From Rhodococcus yananensis (GTDB lineage Bacteria > Actinomycetota > Actinomycetes > Mycobacteriales > Mycobacteriaceae), in the NCBI RefSeq assembly GCF_020515525.1, contig NZ_JAIYEP010000011.1, positions 1 to 64,000 on the forward strand: a DNA stretch of 64,000 bases, read 5' to 3'. The position numbers were made by a program, and so were the translations under genes. The number at the start of each line of letters is the position of its first letter. Positions within the stretch are counted from its first letter, which is position 1. Under the pieces are notes generated by a model. The model was not told the DNA's origin and made no database searches. It saw nothing but the letters and a program-made list of their open reading frames with translations. Of the stretch, positions 9,385 to 17,589 are shown in pieces.

Positions 9385-9762
9385 TCAGGCCGGGTCACGC
9401 AACTCGTAGTAGGGGTTGTAGATCACCTTCCGGCCGTCGCGTTCACCGACTCGACCGCGGATCTGCAGGGTCCGGCCGGGCTCGATACCGGGAATGCGGC
9501 GACGCCCGATCCACACCAGCAGGATCGAATCGGTACCGTCGAAGAACTCGGCCTCCACGGTGGGAGCCGAGGCCTTGGAACCCGATTCCACGCTGCGGAG
9601 CCGACCGAACATGGTGACTTCCTGCCCTCGCGTACAGGACACCACGGGAAGCGCACCGGTCGCCTGCGACGACTCGGCCATCTCCTCGGCGTCGAGATCT
9701 TCGAGGTCCTCCGTGAGTCGACGGGTGATCCGGCGGATGTACCCGGCTGCGGCGGATGCCAT
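9385..9762 (-). CDS. OB-fold nucleic-acid-binding protein
   Basis: Small cytosolic protein of 125 residues. The C-terminal half (from GQEVTMFGRLRSVE to RGRVGERDGRKVIYNPYYEL) is an OB-fold of the tRNA-anticodon-binding type, so it probably binds single-stranded nucleic acid; the N-terminal 45 residues are charged and helical. ATG at 9762 has AGGAG 6 nt upstream. Homologues sit next to DUF3159 across the group; the actual role is unknown. Confidence 0.85.
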   Translation of the reverse strand: MASAAAGYIRRITRRLTEDLEDLDAEEMAESSQATGALPVVSCTRGQEVTMFGRLRSVESGSKASAPTVEAEFFDGTDSILLVWIGRRRIPGIEPGRTLQIRGRVGERDGRKVIYNPYYELRDPA

Positions 9763-9895
9763 AACGCGCTCCTGAAACGGGCAGCACGGATCTCGTGCCG
9801 CGACACTTCTTCCGATCGCCACTGTAGACCCATTCGGTGCCCACGCCACCATACCGGTTCCACCCATCGCAGAGACGTTCGGCAGTATCGGCATC

Positions 9896-10660
9896 ATGAA
9901 CTCCGACGAGCGTGCCGGACCGGCACTGCGCCCCGTTGTCACGGTCCCTGTCGCGTCCACAGCCGTGGTTCTACCGGGAACGGGTTCCGATGCGATCTTC
10001 GCCGACCGCGCGTTCTCGGGACCGCTGCGTCGACGCGGAATCCGCACGATCCCCGTCGAGCCGGATCCGCGCGGGGTCGTCGCCGGCTATCTCGATGCCA
10101 TGGATCGCGCAGCGTCCGCCGAACCGATCCTCGTCGGCGGCGTGTCGATCGGTGCCGCGGTGGCCCTCCAGTGGGCGGCGGCGAACCCCGACAGGGTGTC
10201 CGGTGTACTGGCGGCACTGCCCGCGTGGACGGGCGACCCCGCCCACGCGCCCGCGGCCGCCAGCGCGCGCTGGACCGCGGCACAGCTGCGGGAACACGGG
10301 CTCGACGCCGTCACCGCCACGATGGTGGCATCGAGCCCGGCGTGGCTCGGTGTGGAGCTGAGCCGTTCGTGGGCGTCCCAGTGGCCCGATCTGCCGCTCG
10401 CCTTGGACGAGGCATCCACCTACTCGGGCCTCGACGTCACCGTACTGCGCGCGGTTGCGGTTCCGGTGGGGATCACCGGCGCGATCGACGACGCCGTGCA
10501 TCCGATCGAGGTCGCACGGCGCTGGGCGTCGGAGTTGGCCTGCGCGCATCTGTCGACGGTGTCGCTCGCCGACGTCGGCACCGATCCCGCGGTACTCGGC
10601 GACGGGTGCCTCGACGCGCTCGCGCGCGCGGCCGGTCCGAGGCACCTGCGCACCCCGTGA
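9896..10660 (+). CDS. Alpha/beta-hydrolase family protein
   Basis: 254-residue protein with alpha/beta-hydrolase features: strand VVLPGTGSDAIFADRAF at the oxyanion region, nucleophile elbow GGVSIGAAVA (Ser near 84), and a late PVGITGAIDDAVHP strand with the usual Asp position. A catalytic His is not obvious in the short C-terminus, so activity is uncertain. Substrate unknown. ATG at 9896 follows a 133-bp divergent gap from the OB-fold gene. It ends 11 bp before the convergent DUF3710 gene with no room for a separate terminator. Confidence 0.78.
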   Translation: MNSDERAGPALRPVVTVPVASTAVVLPGTGSDAIFADRAFSGPLRRRGIRTIPVEPDPRGVVAGYLDAMDRAASAEPILVGGVSIGAAVALQWAAANPDRVSGVLAALPAWTGDPAHAPAAASARWTAAQLREHGLDAVTATMVASSPAWLGVELSRSWASQWPDLPLALDEASTYSGLDVTVLRAVAVPVGITGAIDDAVHPIEVARRWASELACAHLSTVSLADVGTDPAVLGDGCLDALARAAGPRHLRTP

Positions 10661-10671
10661 CCGCCGACGGG

Positions 10672-11466
10672 TCAGAAGCCGAGTTGCTGCATGGCCGAGC
10701 CCGAACCACCGCGGCGCGGGGGCTGCGGCGGCCGCACCGGCTGCGGCGCGGGTTGCCCCTGAGGCGCCACCGCCCGCTGTTCGCCGGTCGCCGGCGCGGC
10801 CTGCGCCGACTGCTGCTGGCGGGCAGCCATCTGCTGTTGCTGTTGTTGTTGCGCGGCGGCGAGCTGATCCGCCAGTGACTTCGGCAATACCACAGGCAGC
10901 GGCGTGCGGACGGGGTGCGGTTCGGTTCCGCGCCGGACCACGGTGTCGGCGATCACGGCACGCGCGATCGCGGTGAGCGGTGCGTTCGCTGCCGTCGATC
11001 CCGCCGGACCGGCGACGACGCACCGGATCATCCAACGGTATCCGTCGACGCCGATGAAGCGCAGGTCGGCGTTCGGGGCACTCGCGTGCAGTTCCCGACC
11101 CCACGGCCCGGTCTCCACGCTGACCGTCGCGTTGTCGTTGCGCAGTGTCTCGGACAGTTCCGCAGCGACCTCCCGCCATTGACCGGGTGACTTCGGTGCG
11201 GCATAGGCCGACACGGTGATCCGCCCGTGCTGTGTCACGAGGTGCACGGCCTGAGGCGCGCCGGTGGGTGCCATCTCGACCTGGATCTGGCCGCCCTGCG
11301 GAATGGGTAGCAGCACCGACCCCAGGTCCAGGCGCGACCCGATGGCGTCCTCGCCGATGTCGTCGATGTCGTGGGGGCCGCCGTCCCGGTCGTCGTCGGC
11401 GACCGTGTCGGTACCGGTGTCGCGCACCGATTCGTCCTCGCGCATCTTCCTGCGTCGTCCGAACAT
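10672..11466 (-). CDS. DUF3710 protein with polyglutamine tract
   Basis: 264-residue conserved actinobacterial protein of unknown function. The core (residues about 45-190) carries GSVLLPIPQGGQIQVEM and DGYRWMIRCVVAGP, typical of DUF3710. The C-terminal 70 residues are low complexity, with seven consecutive Gln (within LAAAQQQQQQQMAARQQQ) and Pro/Arg-rich PQPVRPPQPPRRG, and are probably disordered. The gene starts 1 bp after the dut stop, so both are co-transcribed and probably co-translated. Confidence 0.85.
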   Translation of the reverse strand: MFGRRRKMREDESVRDTGTDTVADDDRDGGPHDIDDIGEDAIGSRLDLGSVLLPIPQGGQIQVEMAPTGAPQAVHLVTQHGRITVSAYAAPKSPGQWREVAAELSETLRNDNATVSVETGPWGRELHASAPNADLRFIGVDGYRWMIRCVVAGPAGSTAANAPLTAIARAVIADTVVRRGTEPHPVRTPLPVVLPKSLADQLAAAQQQQQQQMAARQQQSAQAAPATGEQRAVAPQGQPAPQPVRPPQPPRRGGSGSAMQQLGF

Positions 11467-11467
11467 G

Positions 11468-11938
11468 TCAGGAGCCTTCCTTCACCAGTCCCGCGTGCCC
11501 ACCGCTCGAGCCGTATCCGCCGCTGCCGCGTGAGGTGTCGTCGAGTTCGTCGACCTCGATGAAGTCGACGAGCTCCACCTTCTGGACCAGGAGCTGCGCG
11601 ATCCGGTCGCCGCGACGCACGTCGATCGGGCGTTCGGGGTCGTGGTTGACCAGGCACACCTTGATCTCTCCACGATATCCGGCATCGACGGTGCCCGGTG
11701 CGTTGACGATCGACAGGCCGAACTTGGCCGCGAGTCCCGATCGGGGGTGGATCAGTCCGACCGTTCCGTACGGGAGGGCGACCGCGATCCCGGTTCCGAC
11801 GAGCATCCGTCGGCCCGGTTCGATGGTCACGTCGACGGTGGAACACAGGTCGACACCGGCGTCACCGGGGTGGGCGCGGCTCGGCAGCGGGATGCCCGGG
11901 TCGAGTCGACGCATCGGGATGGGAGCAAGGTCGGTCAC
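11468..11938 (-). CDS. dut: dUTP diphosphatase (dUTPase)
   Basis: Hydrolyses dUTP to dUMP and diphosphate, keeping uracil out of DNA and feeding dTMP synthesis. All five trimeric-dUTPase motifs are present: [47 protein letters not shown] and [11 protein letters not shown], the last being the C-terminal flap that closes over the substrate. Length 156 is normal. GTG at 11938 is used; TAGTCT ends 8 nt upstream, so the message may begin at the start codon. The gene heads the dut-DUF3710 pair. Confidence 0.96.
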   Translation of the reverse strand: MTDLAPIPMRRLDPGIPLPSRAHPGDAGVDLCSTVDVTIEPGRRMLVGTGIAVALPYGTVGLIHPRSGLAAKFGLSIVNAPGTVDAGYRGEIKVCLVNHDPERPIDVRRGDRIAQLLVQKVELVDFIEVDELDDTSRGSGGYGSSGGHAGLVKEGS

Positions 11939-11946
11939 GAGGACCG

Positions 11947-11952
11947 AGACTA
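11947..11952 (-). promoter_or_regulatory. -10 box TAGTCT for leaderless dut
   Basis: TAGTCT on the minus strand, 8 nt before the dut GTG; no Shine-Dalgarno in between. Confidence 0.55.
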
Positions 11953-12038
11953 CCTTCCGCGCGGGTTCGCCCGGTGTCGTCCCGGGGTGACCGGTGGCAG
12001 CGGCGCGGCACCGACGCCGGGCGTGCACGAGAAGCGAC

Positions 12039-12044
12039 TATCCT
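12039..12044 (+). promoter_or_regulatory. -10 box TATCCT for leaderless DUF3093 gene
   Basis: TATCCT followed by GGGCCGT (7 nt) and the GTG at 12052, the spacing expected when transcription begins at the start codon. Confidence 0.6.
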
Positions 12045-12051
12045 GGGCCGT

Positions 12052-12588
12052 GTGTCTGAATCCTCTCGTCCCGCTACCGTGGCCGGCCCCGTGAGCGCCG
12101 GTGCGGCGTACTCCGAACGGATGTGGGTGCCGCTGTGGTGGTGGCCCATCGGAATCGGTGTCGCAGCGCTGCTCGCCGCCGAACTCCACATGGGCGCGCC
12201 CGGTCTGTACGCGTGGCTCCCCTACGTCGTACTGATCCCCTGTGCTGTGTGGGCGCTCGTGTGGATGTCCCGCCATCGTGTCGAGGTCGTCGGGGGTGAA
12301 CTCCGGGTGGGTCGCGCCCACCTGCCCGTGGAGGTGATCGCGCGGGGGGTGGCGGTGCCCGCCTCCGCGAAGAGCGCCGCACTCGGGCGGCAACTGGATC
12401 CCGCCGCGTACGTGCAGCACCGCCCGTGGGTCAAGACCATGGCGTTGATCGTCCTCGACGACCCCGACGACCCGACGCCCTACTGGTTGGTCAGTACCCG
12501 ACGACCCGCAGCCCTGCTCGAGGCACTCGGATGCAGCGGCTCCGAGGTATCGGGCACCGAGGTGTCCGGCGACACCGGCGAGCGCTGA
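12052..12588 (+). CDS. DUF3093 membrane protein
   Basis: 178-residue protein with two close transmembrane helices (WVPLWWWPIGIGVAALLAA and AWLPYVVLIPCAVWALVW) and a C-terminal soluble beta domain (RHRVEVVGGELRVGRAHLPV onward) that is typical of DUF3093. Function unknown. The GTG start fits a leaderless message. Divergent from dut and convergent with the DUF4193 gene; two hairpins and a 25-bp repeat array separate the convergent ends. Confidence 0.85.
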   Translation: MSESSRPATVAGPVSAGAAYSERMWVPLWWWPIGIGVAALLAAELHMGAPGLYAWLPYVVLIPCAVWALVWMSRHRVEVVGGELRVGRAHLPVEVIARGVAVPASAKSAALGRQLDPAAYVQHRPWVKTMALIVLDDPDDPTPYWLVSTRRPAALLEALGCSGSEVSGTEVSGDTGER

Positions 12589-12611
12589 CCAGGGGTATCG
12601 GAACGCACCGA

Positions 12612-12633
12612 CCCGCCTCTTCTCCGAGGCGGG
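12612..12633. terminator. Hairpin terminator after DUF3093 gene
   Basis: Perfect 8-bp stem CCCGCCTC / GAGGCGGG with a 6-nt loop, 24 bp past the stop codon. No T-run follows, as is common in high-GC actinobacteria. Confidence 0.6.
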
Positions 12634-12646
12634 CGCGGGGCATCTG

Positions 12647-12669
12647 CCGGCCGCCTCAGCGGCGGCCGG
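12647..12669. terminator. Second GC-rich hairpin in the convergent gap
   Basis: Perfect 9-bp stem CCGGCCGCC / GGCGGCCGG with loop TCAGC. It precedes the repeat array and may stop transcription coming from either side. Confidence 0.45.
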
Positions 12670-12686
12670 ATCCGGCCGGCCGGGCG

Positions 12687-12870
12687 GGCTGCGCGCCGGC
12701 GGGGCCGGTCAGGCTGCGCGCCGGCGGGGCCGGTCAGGCTGCGCACCGGCGGGGCCGGTCAGGCTGCGCGCCGGCGGGGCCGGTCAGGCTGCGCACCGGC
12801 GGGGCCGGTCAGGCTGCGCACCGGCGGGGCCGGTCAGGCTGCGCGCCGGCGGGGCCGGTCAGGCTGCGCA
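12687..12870. repeat. 25-bp minisatellite, seven full copies plus a partial copy, starting at the DUF4193 stop codon
   Basis: Full units begin at 12687, 12712, 12737, 12762, 12787, 12812 and 12837; a truncated unit begins at 12862. Each unit contains CCGGCGGGGCCGG, a 5-bp hairpin with a GGG loop, and GGTCAGGCTGCGC. The copies differ only at the base after GGCTGCGC (order G,G,A,G,A,A,G). Read on the minus strand, the A-type copies repeat the last four codons of the adjacent gene, TGCGCAGCCTGA, so the array is a duplication of that gene's 3' end with 13 bp of flank. Confidence 0.95.
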
Positions 12871-13161
12871 GTCCCGGCAGATCGGTCGACCGTTCACCTC
12901 GCTCGCGAGTCGGCTGCGGTGATGTACCAGGAAGCAGCTCGAACATGTGAACTCGTCGGCCTGCTTCGGCACCACCCGCACCGACAGTTCCTCACCCGAG
13001 AGGTCCGCTCCGGGCAGTTCGAACGATTCCGCGGTATCCGATTCGTCGACGTCGACGGACGCGGATTGCGCTTCGTTGCGGCGCGCCTTCAGTTCCTCGA
13101 GTGAATCCTCCGACACATCGTCGCTGTCGGTCCGCCGCGGTGCGTCGTAGTCAGTCGCCAT
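12859..13161 (-). CDS. DUF4193 small zinc-ribbon protein
   Basis: 100-residue cytosolic protein. N-terminal 70 residues are acidic and probably disordered; the C-terminus has two CxxC knuckles, CSSC (73-76) and CRDC (95-98), which should bind one zinc. DUF4193 is conserved in Actinobacteria (Rv2699c in M. tuberculosis) with no known function. ATG at 13161 has AGAGGA directly upstream. Its stop codon is the first element of the 25-bp repeat array described at 12687-12870. Confidence 0.9.
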   Translation of the reverse strand: MATDYDAPRRTDSDDVSEDSLEELKARRNEAQSASVDVDESDTAESFELPGADLSGEELSVRVVPKQADEFTCSSCFLVHHRSRLASEVNGRPICRDCAA

Positions 13162-13479
13162 GTCCTCTTACCTCTAGTCCTCGTACGGGATGCTCGACTC
13201 GGGAACACCGGTGGGTACTCCCGGGCAGGCAACGCCCGACCTCGTGGTGAAGTTCCACGGGGCGTGGCCGGATCTCGTCCATACCCGAAAACTCCGATCC
13301 CGAACCCTGTCGTGTCGTTGCCGGACGACGTGGGCCGCAGAACAATAGCCGACCACACGACGAAATATGCAATCGATTCACGGTCGCGCCCGAATCGTCG
13401 AGCAATCGACACCAACAACCGACCGTCCCGTGACATTCCTGGCGGCGTAGGCCTGCGCCGAACCGGTGCTCCGGACCTC

Positions 13480-13485
13480 TACAGT
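13480..13485 (+). promoter_or_regulatory. -10 box TACAGT upstream of cei
   Basis: TACAGT; the expected transcript start (about 13492) falls at the foot of the hairpin 13490-13514. No convincing -35 is visible. Confidence 0.45.
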
Positions 13486-13489
13486 GAAC

Positions 13490-13514
13490 CTCGCATCGTT
13501 CGGAACGATGCGAG
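13490..13514 (+). promoter_or_regulatory. 5'-terminal hairpin in the cei leader
   Basis: Perfect 11-bp stem CTCGCATCGTT / AACGATGCGAG with loop CGG, ending 2 nt before the GAAAGG ribosome site. Position suggests an mRNA-stabilising or start-regulating element rather than a terminator. Confidence 0.55.
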
Positions 13515-13531
13515 ACGAAAGGCGGGGTGGC

Positions 13532-14215
13532 GTGGTTTCCCTGATCACCGAAGGCAGTGCGACGGACGAGCGTGGCCGGCCCTTCTCTCGGCGCCGGGCC
13601 GTCCCGGCCGCGATCGTCGGATGTGTACTCGCGGTCACGACCGTGGTCGTGTGGACGACGGTGTTCACCGGCTCCGAGCCGGAGACCGAGACGGTGGCCT
13701 GCCCCGCCCCTCCGACGGCCGCCGACGAACCCGGTGAGCAGGTCCCCGCGCCGGCGGGGCAGGTCGTCGACCGGTCGACCCTCGTCGACATCGATCCCGC
13801 GCCACTGGCCGCCACTCGTGTGCGCGTCTACAACGCGAACGGCGAGCGCGGACAGGCGAGCAACGTTGCCGCGGAACTGAGCGACTACGGGTTCGCGAGC
13901 GCCCCGGATGTCCAGGCCGGCAACGATCCGGTGTATGTCGACCAGAACATGCAGTGTCACGGCCAGATCCGTTTCGGGGAGTCCGGCCGCGCGGCCGCGA
14001 ACACGGTCCGCCTCGTTGCTCCGTGTGCCGAGCTGGTTCTGGACGCCCGCCCCGACGACACGATCGATCTCGCTCTGGGCACCTATTTCAAGGATCTGTC
14101 CGTCGGCGCGGATGCCGAGGAGTTGCTGCGCACGCTCCGTGACGCCCCTGTCGGCGACCGGTCCGCACCGCTCGACGTCGATCTTCTGGACGCGGCGCTC
14201 GCCGCGAAATGCTGA
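13532..14215 (+). CDS. cei: Envelope protein with LytR C-terminal domain (Cei homologue)
   Basis: 227-residue cell-envelope protein: short basic cytoplasmic tail, one transmembrane helix (VPAAIVGCVLAVTTVVVW, residues about 25-45), then an extracytoplasmic LytR_C domain (TRVRVYNANGERGQASNVAA through LALGTYFKDL). Cys in MQCHG and APCAEL may form a disulphide outside. The mycobacterial homologue Rv2700 (Cei) supports envelope integrity and virulence. GTG at 13532 has GAAAGG 9 nt upstream; ATG at 13508 is an in-frame alternative lying inside the leader hairpin and was not preferred. Confidence 0.85.
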   Translation: MVSLITEGSATDERGRPFSRRRAVPAAIVGCVLAVTTVVVWTTVFTGSEPETETVACPAPPTAADEPGEQVPAPAGQVVDRSTLVDIDPAPLAATRVRVYNANGERGQASNVAAELSDYGFASAPDVQAGNDPVYVDQNMQCHGQIRFGESGRAAANTVRLVAPCAELVLDARPDDTIDLALGTYFKDLSVGADAEELLRTLRDAPVGDRSAPLDVDLLDAALAAKC

Positions 14216-14301
14216 AATCCCGAGAATGCCCGAATTTTCCGATAATTCTCGTTCGGGCGGAAATCAGCGATGAGCATCGGTTTCCGGTCGATTGCCCGAT
14301 T

Positions 14302-15183
14302 TCATTCGGGAATCGGCGAATCCGCGCCGATTTCGGCGAGCGCCGCGGCCATCGAACGGGCAATTCCCGGTGCTGCCGCAACGGTGATCTCCCCCGCATC
14401 GCCGAATCCGTCGGGCAGGCGCACCACCGCTCCCGCCTCGGATGCGATCAGGGCACCCGCCGCCCAGTCCCACGGGTTGAGGCCGTGCTCGTAGTGCGCG
14501 TCGACCCGCCCCGACGCCACCATGCACAGATCCAGGGCTGCCGCCCCGATCCGTCGGATGTCGCGGACCCGCGGTAGGAGTTCCGCGAGGAGCTCGCCCT
14601 GCCGCGCTCGGCGTCGCGCCGAGTACGAGAATCCCGTCGCGACGAGAGCCAGCCCGAGATCGGTGACCGGGTTGCATCCCAGATCCGTCACCTCGCCGGT
14701 GACAGCCGTGCGTGTCGCGCCGTGCCCCAGTGCCGCCGAGTACGTCTCCCCCGAGGTGACGTCCACGACCGCACCCGCCACGGTGACGCCGTCGACGCGA
14801 GCAGCCACCGAGACCGCGCTGGCAGGGATCCCGTACACGAAGTTGACCGTGCCGTCGATGGGGTCGACCACCCACTGCACCCCGCCACCCGCGCTCGTTC
14901 CCGTGCCGCTCTCCTCCCCGAGGAACCCGTCTCCCGGACGCACCCGTTCGAGATGCCTCCGGATCAGTTCCTCGCACTCGGTGTCGACGACGGTCACGGG
15001 GTCCGTCGCCGTCGACTTGGTGCTCACCGATCCGGCACCCGACCCCGTGCCGGTCGGCGGGAACAGTTCGGCGCGACGGGACCGCGCGTGCCGTGCAGCA
15101 TCGCGGGCCACCTCGACCGCGAGGGCACGCAGCGCGCACGGGTCGGTTGCTTCGGGGCGGGAGAATTCTGCGGTGTCCGGCAT
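14302..15183 (-). CDS. suhB: Inositol-1-monophosphatase family protein
   Basis: Mg2+-dependent phosphatase of 293 residues, likely acting on inositol 1-phosphate for mycothiol and phosphatidylinositol lipids. Metal-site motifs are present: DPVTVVDTECEELI, GEESG, the signature WVVDPIDGTVNFVYG and the late LNPWDWAAGALI. ATG at 15183 is chosen because a GGATGGGGG stretch precedes it and the longer in-frame opening (to 15231) is not conserved. The syntenic M. tuberculosis gene is Rv2701c (suhB). Divergent from ppgK. Confidence 0.9.
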   Translation of the reverse strand: MPDTAEFSRPEATDPCALRALAVEVARDAARHARSRRAELFPPTGTGSGAGSVSTKSTATDPVTVVDTECEELIRRHLERVRPGDGFLGEESGTGTSAGGGVQWVVDPIDGTVNFVYGIPASAVSVAARVDGVTVAGAVVDVTSGETYSAALGHGATRTAVTGEVTDLGCNPVTDLGLALVATGFSYSARRRARQGELLAELLPRVRDIRRIGAAALDLCMVASGRVDAHYEHGLNPWDWAAGALIASEAGAVVRLPDGFGDAGEITVAAAPGIARSMAAALAEIGADSPIPE

Positions 15184-15314
15184 GCCCCCATCCGAACACA
15201 GCGGGGCGGGCAGCACCACGGGACCACCCACACCACCCTCGCGGCACGCCGAAACGCACTATCGTTGCGGCACCGGCTTTGCGGGACTTCACTTCTCCAG
15301 AGAGCGAGTGTGCG

Positions 15315-16103
15315 ATGACAGAAACGACCCCCCGGCGTGCACCTTCGATTCCCGGCGATGTCGGATTCGGTGTCGACGTCGGCGGGAGCGGCATCAAGGG
15401 CGGGCTCGTCGATCTCACCACCGGAGCACTGATCGGTGAGCGCATCAAGATTCTCACTCCCCACCCGTCCGTACCGGAGGCCGTGGCGTCGACCATTGTC
15501 GAGATCGTCACCCGGGCGGGCTGGGACGGGCCGGTCGGTGTGACCCTGCCCAGTGTCGTCACCGCGGGGATTGCGCGGACCGCCGCGAACATCGATCCGT
15601 CGTGGATCGGCACGGACGCGCGGGCGCTGCTGTCGCGAGCCCTCGACGGCCGGGCCGTGTCGGTGCTCAACGACGCCGACGCCGCGGGGATCGCCGAAGA
15701 TCGTTTCGGCGCGGCGAAGGACACCCCGGGAGTCGTCATCCTGCTCACGTTCGGCACCGGCATCGGCTCCGCGGTGCTCCACAACGGCGTGCTGCTGCCC
15801 AATACCGAATTCGGACACATGGAGGTCGGCGGCGCCGAGGCCGAGCACCGCGCGGCATCGTCGGTCAAGGAGAAGCGCGACTGGTCGTACAAGCGGTGGG
15901 CGAAAGAGGTGTCGGCCGTCCTCGAACGCTTCGAGGCGTTGCTGTGGCCCGACCTGTTCATCGCGGGTGGCGGCATCAGCCGCAAACACGACAAGTGGAT
16001 CCCGCTCCTGACCAACACCACGCCCGTCGTCCCGGCCGAACTGCGCAACACCGCCGGAATCGTCGGCGCCGCCTACGCCGCTGAAACGGGCATTGCACCC
16101 TGA
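15315..16103 (+). CDS. ppgK: Polyphosphate glucokinase
   Basis: ROK-family kinase of 262 residues that phosphorylates glucose using polyphosphate or ATP in the cytosol. Visible: phosphate loop GFGVDVGGSGIKGG, catalytic Asp in LNDADAAG, second phosphate motif LLTFGTGIGSA, and the family-specific GHMEVGGAEAEHRAAS and KEKRDWSYKRWAKEV. ATG at 15315 begins right after GAGAGCGAG; a TATCGT box lies at 15259-15264. The gene ends 133 bp before sigA, as in other Actinobacteria. Confidence 0.95.
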   Translation: MTETTPRRAPSIPGDVGFGVDVGGSGIKGGLVDLTTGALIGERIKILTPHPSVPEAVASTIVEIVTRAGWDGPVGVTLPSVVTAGIARTAANIDPSWIGTDARALLSRALDGRAVSVLNDADAAGIAEDRFGAAKDTPGVVILLTFGTGIGSAVLHNGVLLPNTEFGHMEVGGAEAEHRAASSVKEKRDWSYKRWAKEVSAVLERFEALLWPDLFIAGGGISRKHDKWIPLLTNTTPVVPAELRNTAGIVGAAYAAETGIAP

Positions 16104-16133
16104 GTCCCGGACATCCTCCGTCACGGGGATCGT

Positions 16134-16139
16134 TACAAT
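16134..16139 (+). promoter_or_regulatory. -10 box TACAAT upstream of sigA
   Basis: TACAAT about 100 bp before the sigA start; would give a roughly 90-nt leader. The -35 region is not recognisable. Confidence 0.5.
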
Positions 16140-16236
16140 GGTCCACAGCCGGCCGCGACCGGCCTGATCCCGACAGACCTCTCCGCCGGAAGACCTCTGG
16201 CGCGACGCCGCACTACCTCGTCACGAAAGGGCGTAC

Positions 16237-17589
16237 GTGGCAGCCACCGACATCCACACTGCTGGTTCACAGGACGAATCGGCCCCCGTTGCGGACGCTC
16301 CGGGCGCCGGCGCTACTGCGAACACCGCGGCTCCCGCCGCGAAGGCACCGGCGAAGAAGACCGCAGCGAAGAAGGCTCCCGCCAAGAAGGCCGCGGCGCG
16401 GAAGGCTCCTGCCAAGAAGGCCGCGGCCAAGAAGACCACCGCGAAGAAGGCTGCAGCGAAGAAGAGCGCCAAGGCCACCGGCGAGGACTTCGAGGGCGGC
16501 GCCGCGGAGCTCGAGGACATCGATGTCTCGGAAGGCGATCTCGCCGACGCCGAGGAGGTCGTCGTCGAGGACGAGCCCAGCGAGAAGGACAAGGCCTCGG
16601 GCGACTTCGTCTGGGACGAGGAGGAGTCCGAGGCCCTTCGACAGGCCCGGAAGGACGCCGAACTCACCGCGTCCGCCGACTCGGTCCGCGCCTATCTCAA
16701 GCAGATCGGCAAGGTCGCGCTGCTCAACGCCGAGGAGGAGGTCGAGCTCGCCAAGCGCATCGAGGCGGGGCTGTACGCCACCTTCCGTCTGCAGGAGCTC
16801 GCTGCGAAGGGCGAGAAGCTCCCGGTCGCGCAACGTCGCGACATGAACTGGATCTGCCGCGACGGCAATCGCGCCAAGAACCATCTCCTCGAAGCCAACC
16901 TTCGCCTGGTCGTGTCGCTGGCCAAGCGGTACACGGGACGCGGCATGGCCTTCCTGGATCTCATCCAGGAAGGAAACCTGGGCCTGATCCGCGCGGTCGA
17001 GAAGTTCGACTACACGAAGGGCTACAAGTTCTCCACCTACGCGACATGGTGGATTCGGCAGGCGATCACGCGCGCGATGGCCGATCAGGCGCGCACGATC
17101 CGCATTCCCGTCCATATGGTCGAGGTGATCAACAAGCTCGGTCGTATCCAGCGCGAGCTGCTCCAGGATCTGGGCCGCGAGCCCACCCCCGAGGAACTCG
17201 CCAAGGAGATGGACATCACCCCGGAGAAGGTGCTGGAGATCCAGCAGTACGCCCGGGAACCGATCTCCCTGGACCAGACCATCGGCGACGAGGGCGACAG
17301 TCAGCTCGGCGACTTCATCGAGGATTCCGAGGCCGTCGTCGCGGTCGACGCGGTGTCGTTCACGCTGCTGCAGGATCAACTGCAGTCGGTCCTCGAGACC
17401 CTGTCCGAACGCGAGGCCGGGGTGGTCCGGCTGCGGTTCGGGCTCACCGATGGGCAACCACGCACCCTCGACGAGATCGGGCAGGTGTACGGGGTCACCC
17501 GCGAGCGCATCCGCCAGATCGAGTCGAAGACGATGTCGAAACTGCGGCATCCGTCCCGGTCCCAGGTCCTGCGCGACTATCTGGACTGA
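16237..17589 (+). CDS. sigA: Primary RNA polymerase sigma factor SigA
   Basis: Group 1 sigma-70 factor of 450 residues that directs housekeeping transcription. The N-terminal 90 residues are Lys/Ala-rich with repeated [11 protein letters not shown] motifs. Then region 1.2 ([15 protein letters not shown], near 150), region 2 with [17 protein letters not shown] and [17 protein letters not shown] (about 230-285), region 3 ([15 protein letters not shown] onward) and region 4 ending in the helix-turn-helix [20 protein letters not shown] (about 405-430). GTG at 16237 has GAAAGGG 6 nt upstream. A 21-bp repeat begins at its stop codon and a 14-bp-stem terminator follows. Confidence 0.98.
   Translation: MAATDIHTAGSQDESAPVADAPGAGATANTAAPAAKAPAKKTAAKKAPAKKAAARKAPAKKAAAKKTTAKKAAAKKSAKATGEDFEGGAAELEDIDVSEGDLADAEEVVVEDEPSEKDKASGDFVWDEEESEALRQARKDAELTASADSVRAYLKQIGKVALLNAEEEVELAKRIEAGLYATFRLQELAAKGEKLPVAQRRDMNWICRDGNRAKNHLLEANLRLVVSLAKRYTGRGMAFLDLIQEGNLGLIRAVEKFDYTKGYKFSTYATWWIRQAITRAMADQARTIRIPVHMVEVINKLGRIQRELLQDLGREPTPEELAKEMDITPEKVLEIQQYAREPISLDQTIGDEGDSQLGDFIEDSEAVVAVDAVSFTLLQDQLQSVLETLSEREAGVVRLRFGLTDGQPRTLDEIGQVYGVTRERIRQIESKTMSKLRHPSRSQVLRDYLD

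Larger units (their letters stand above)
13162..13531. other. 370-bp divergent intergenic region between DUF4193 gene and cei
   Basis: Contains, toward cei, a TACAGT -10 box (13480-13485) and an 11-bp hairpin (13490-13514). Toward the DUF4193 gene there is a possible TATTGT -10 (minus strand, near 13342-13347) and the ribosome site. I find no ORF with coding character in the remainder. Confidence 0.6.

Noticed and set aside
12687-12870. CRISPR array
   Set aside because: Units are contiguous 25-mers without spacers and no cas gene is near; it is a minisatellite.
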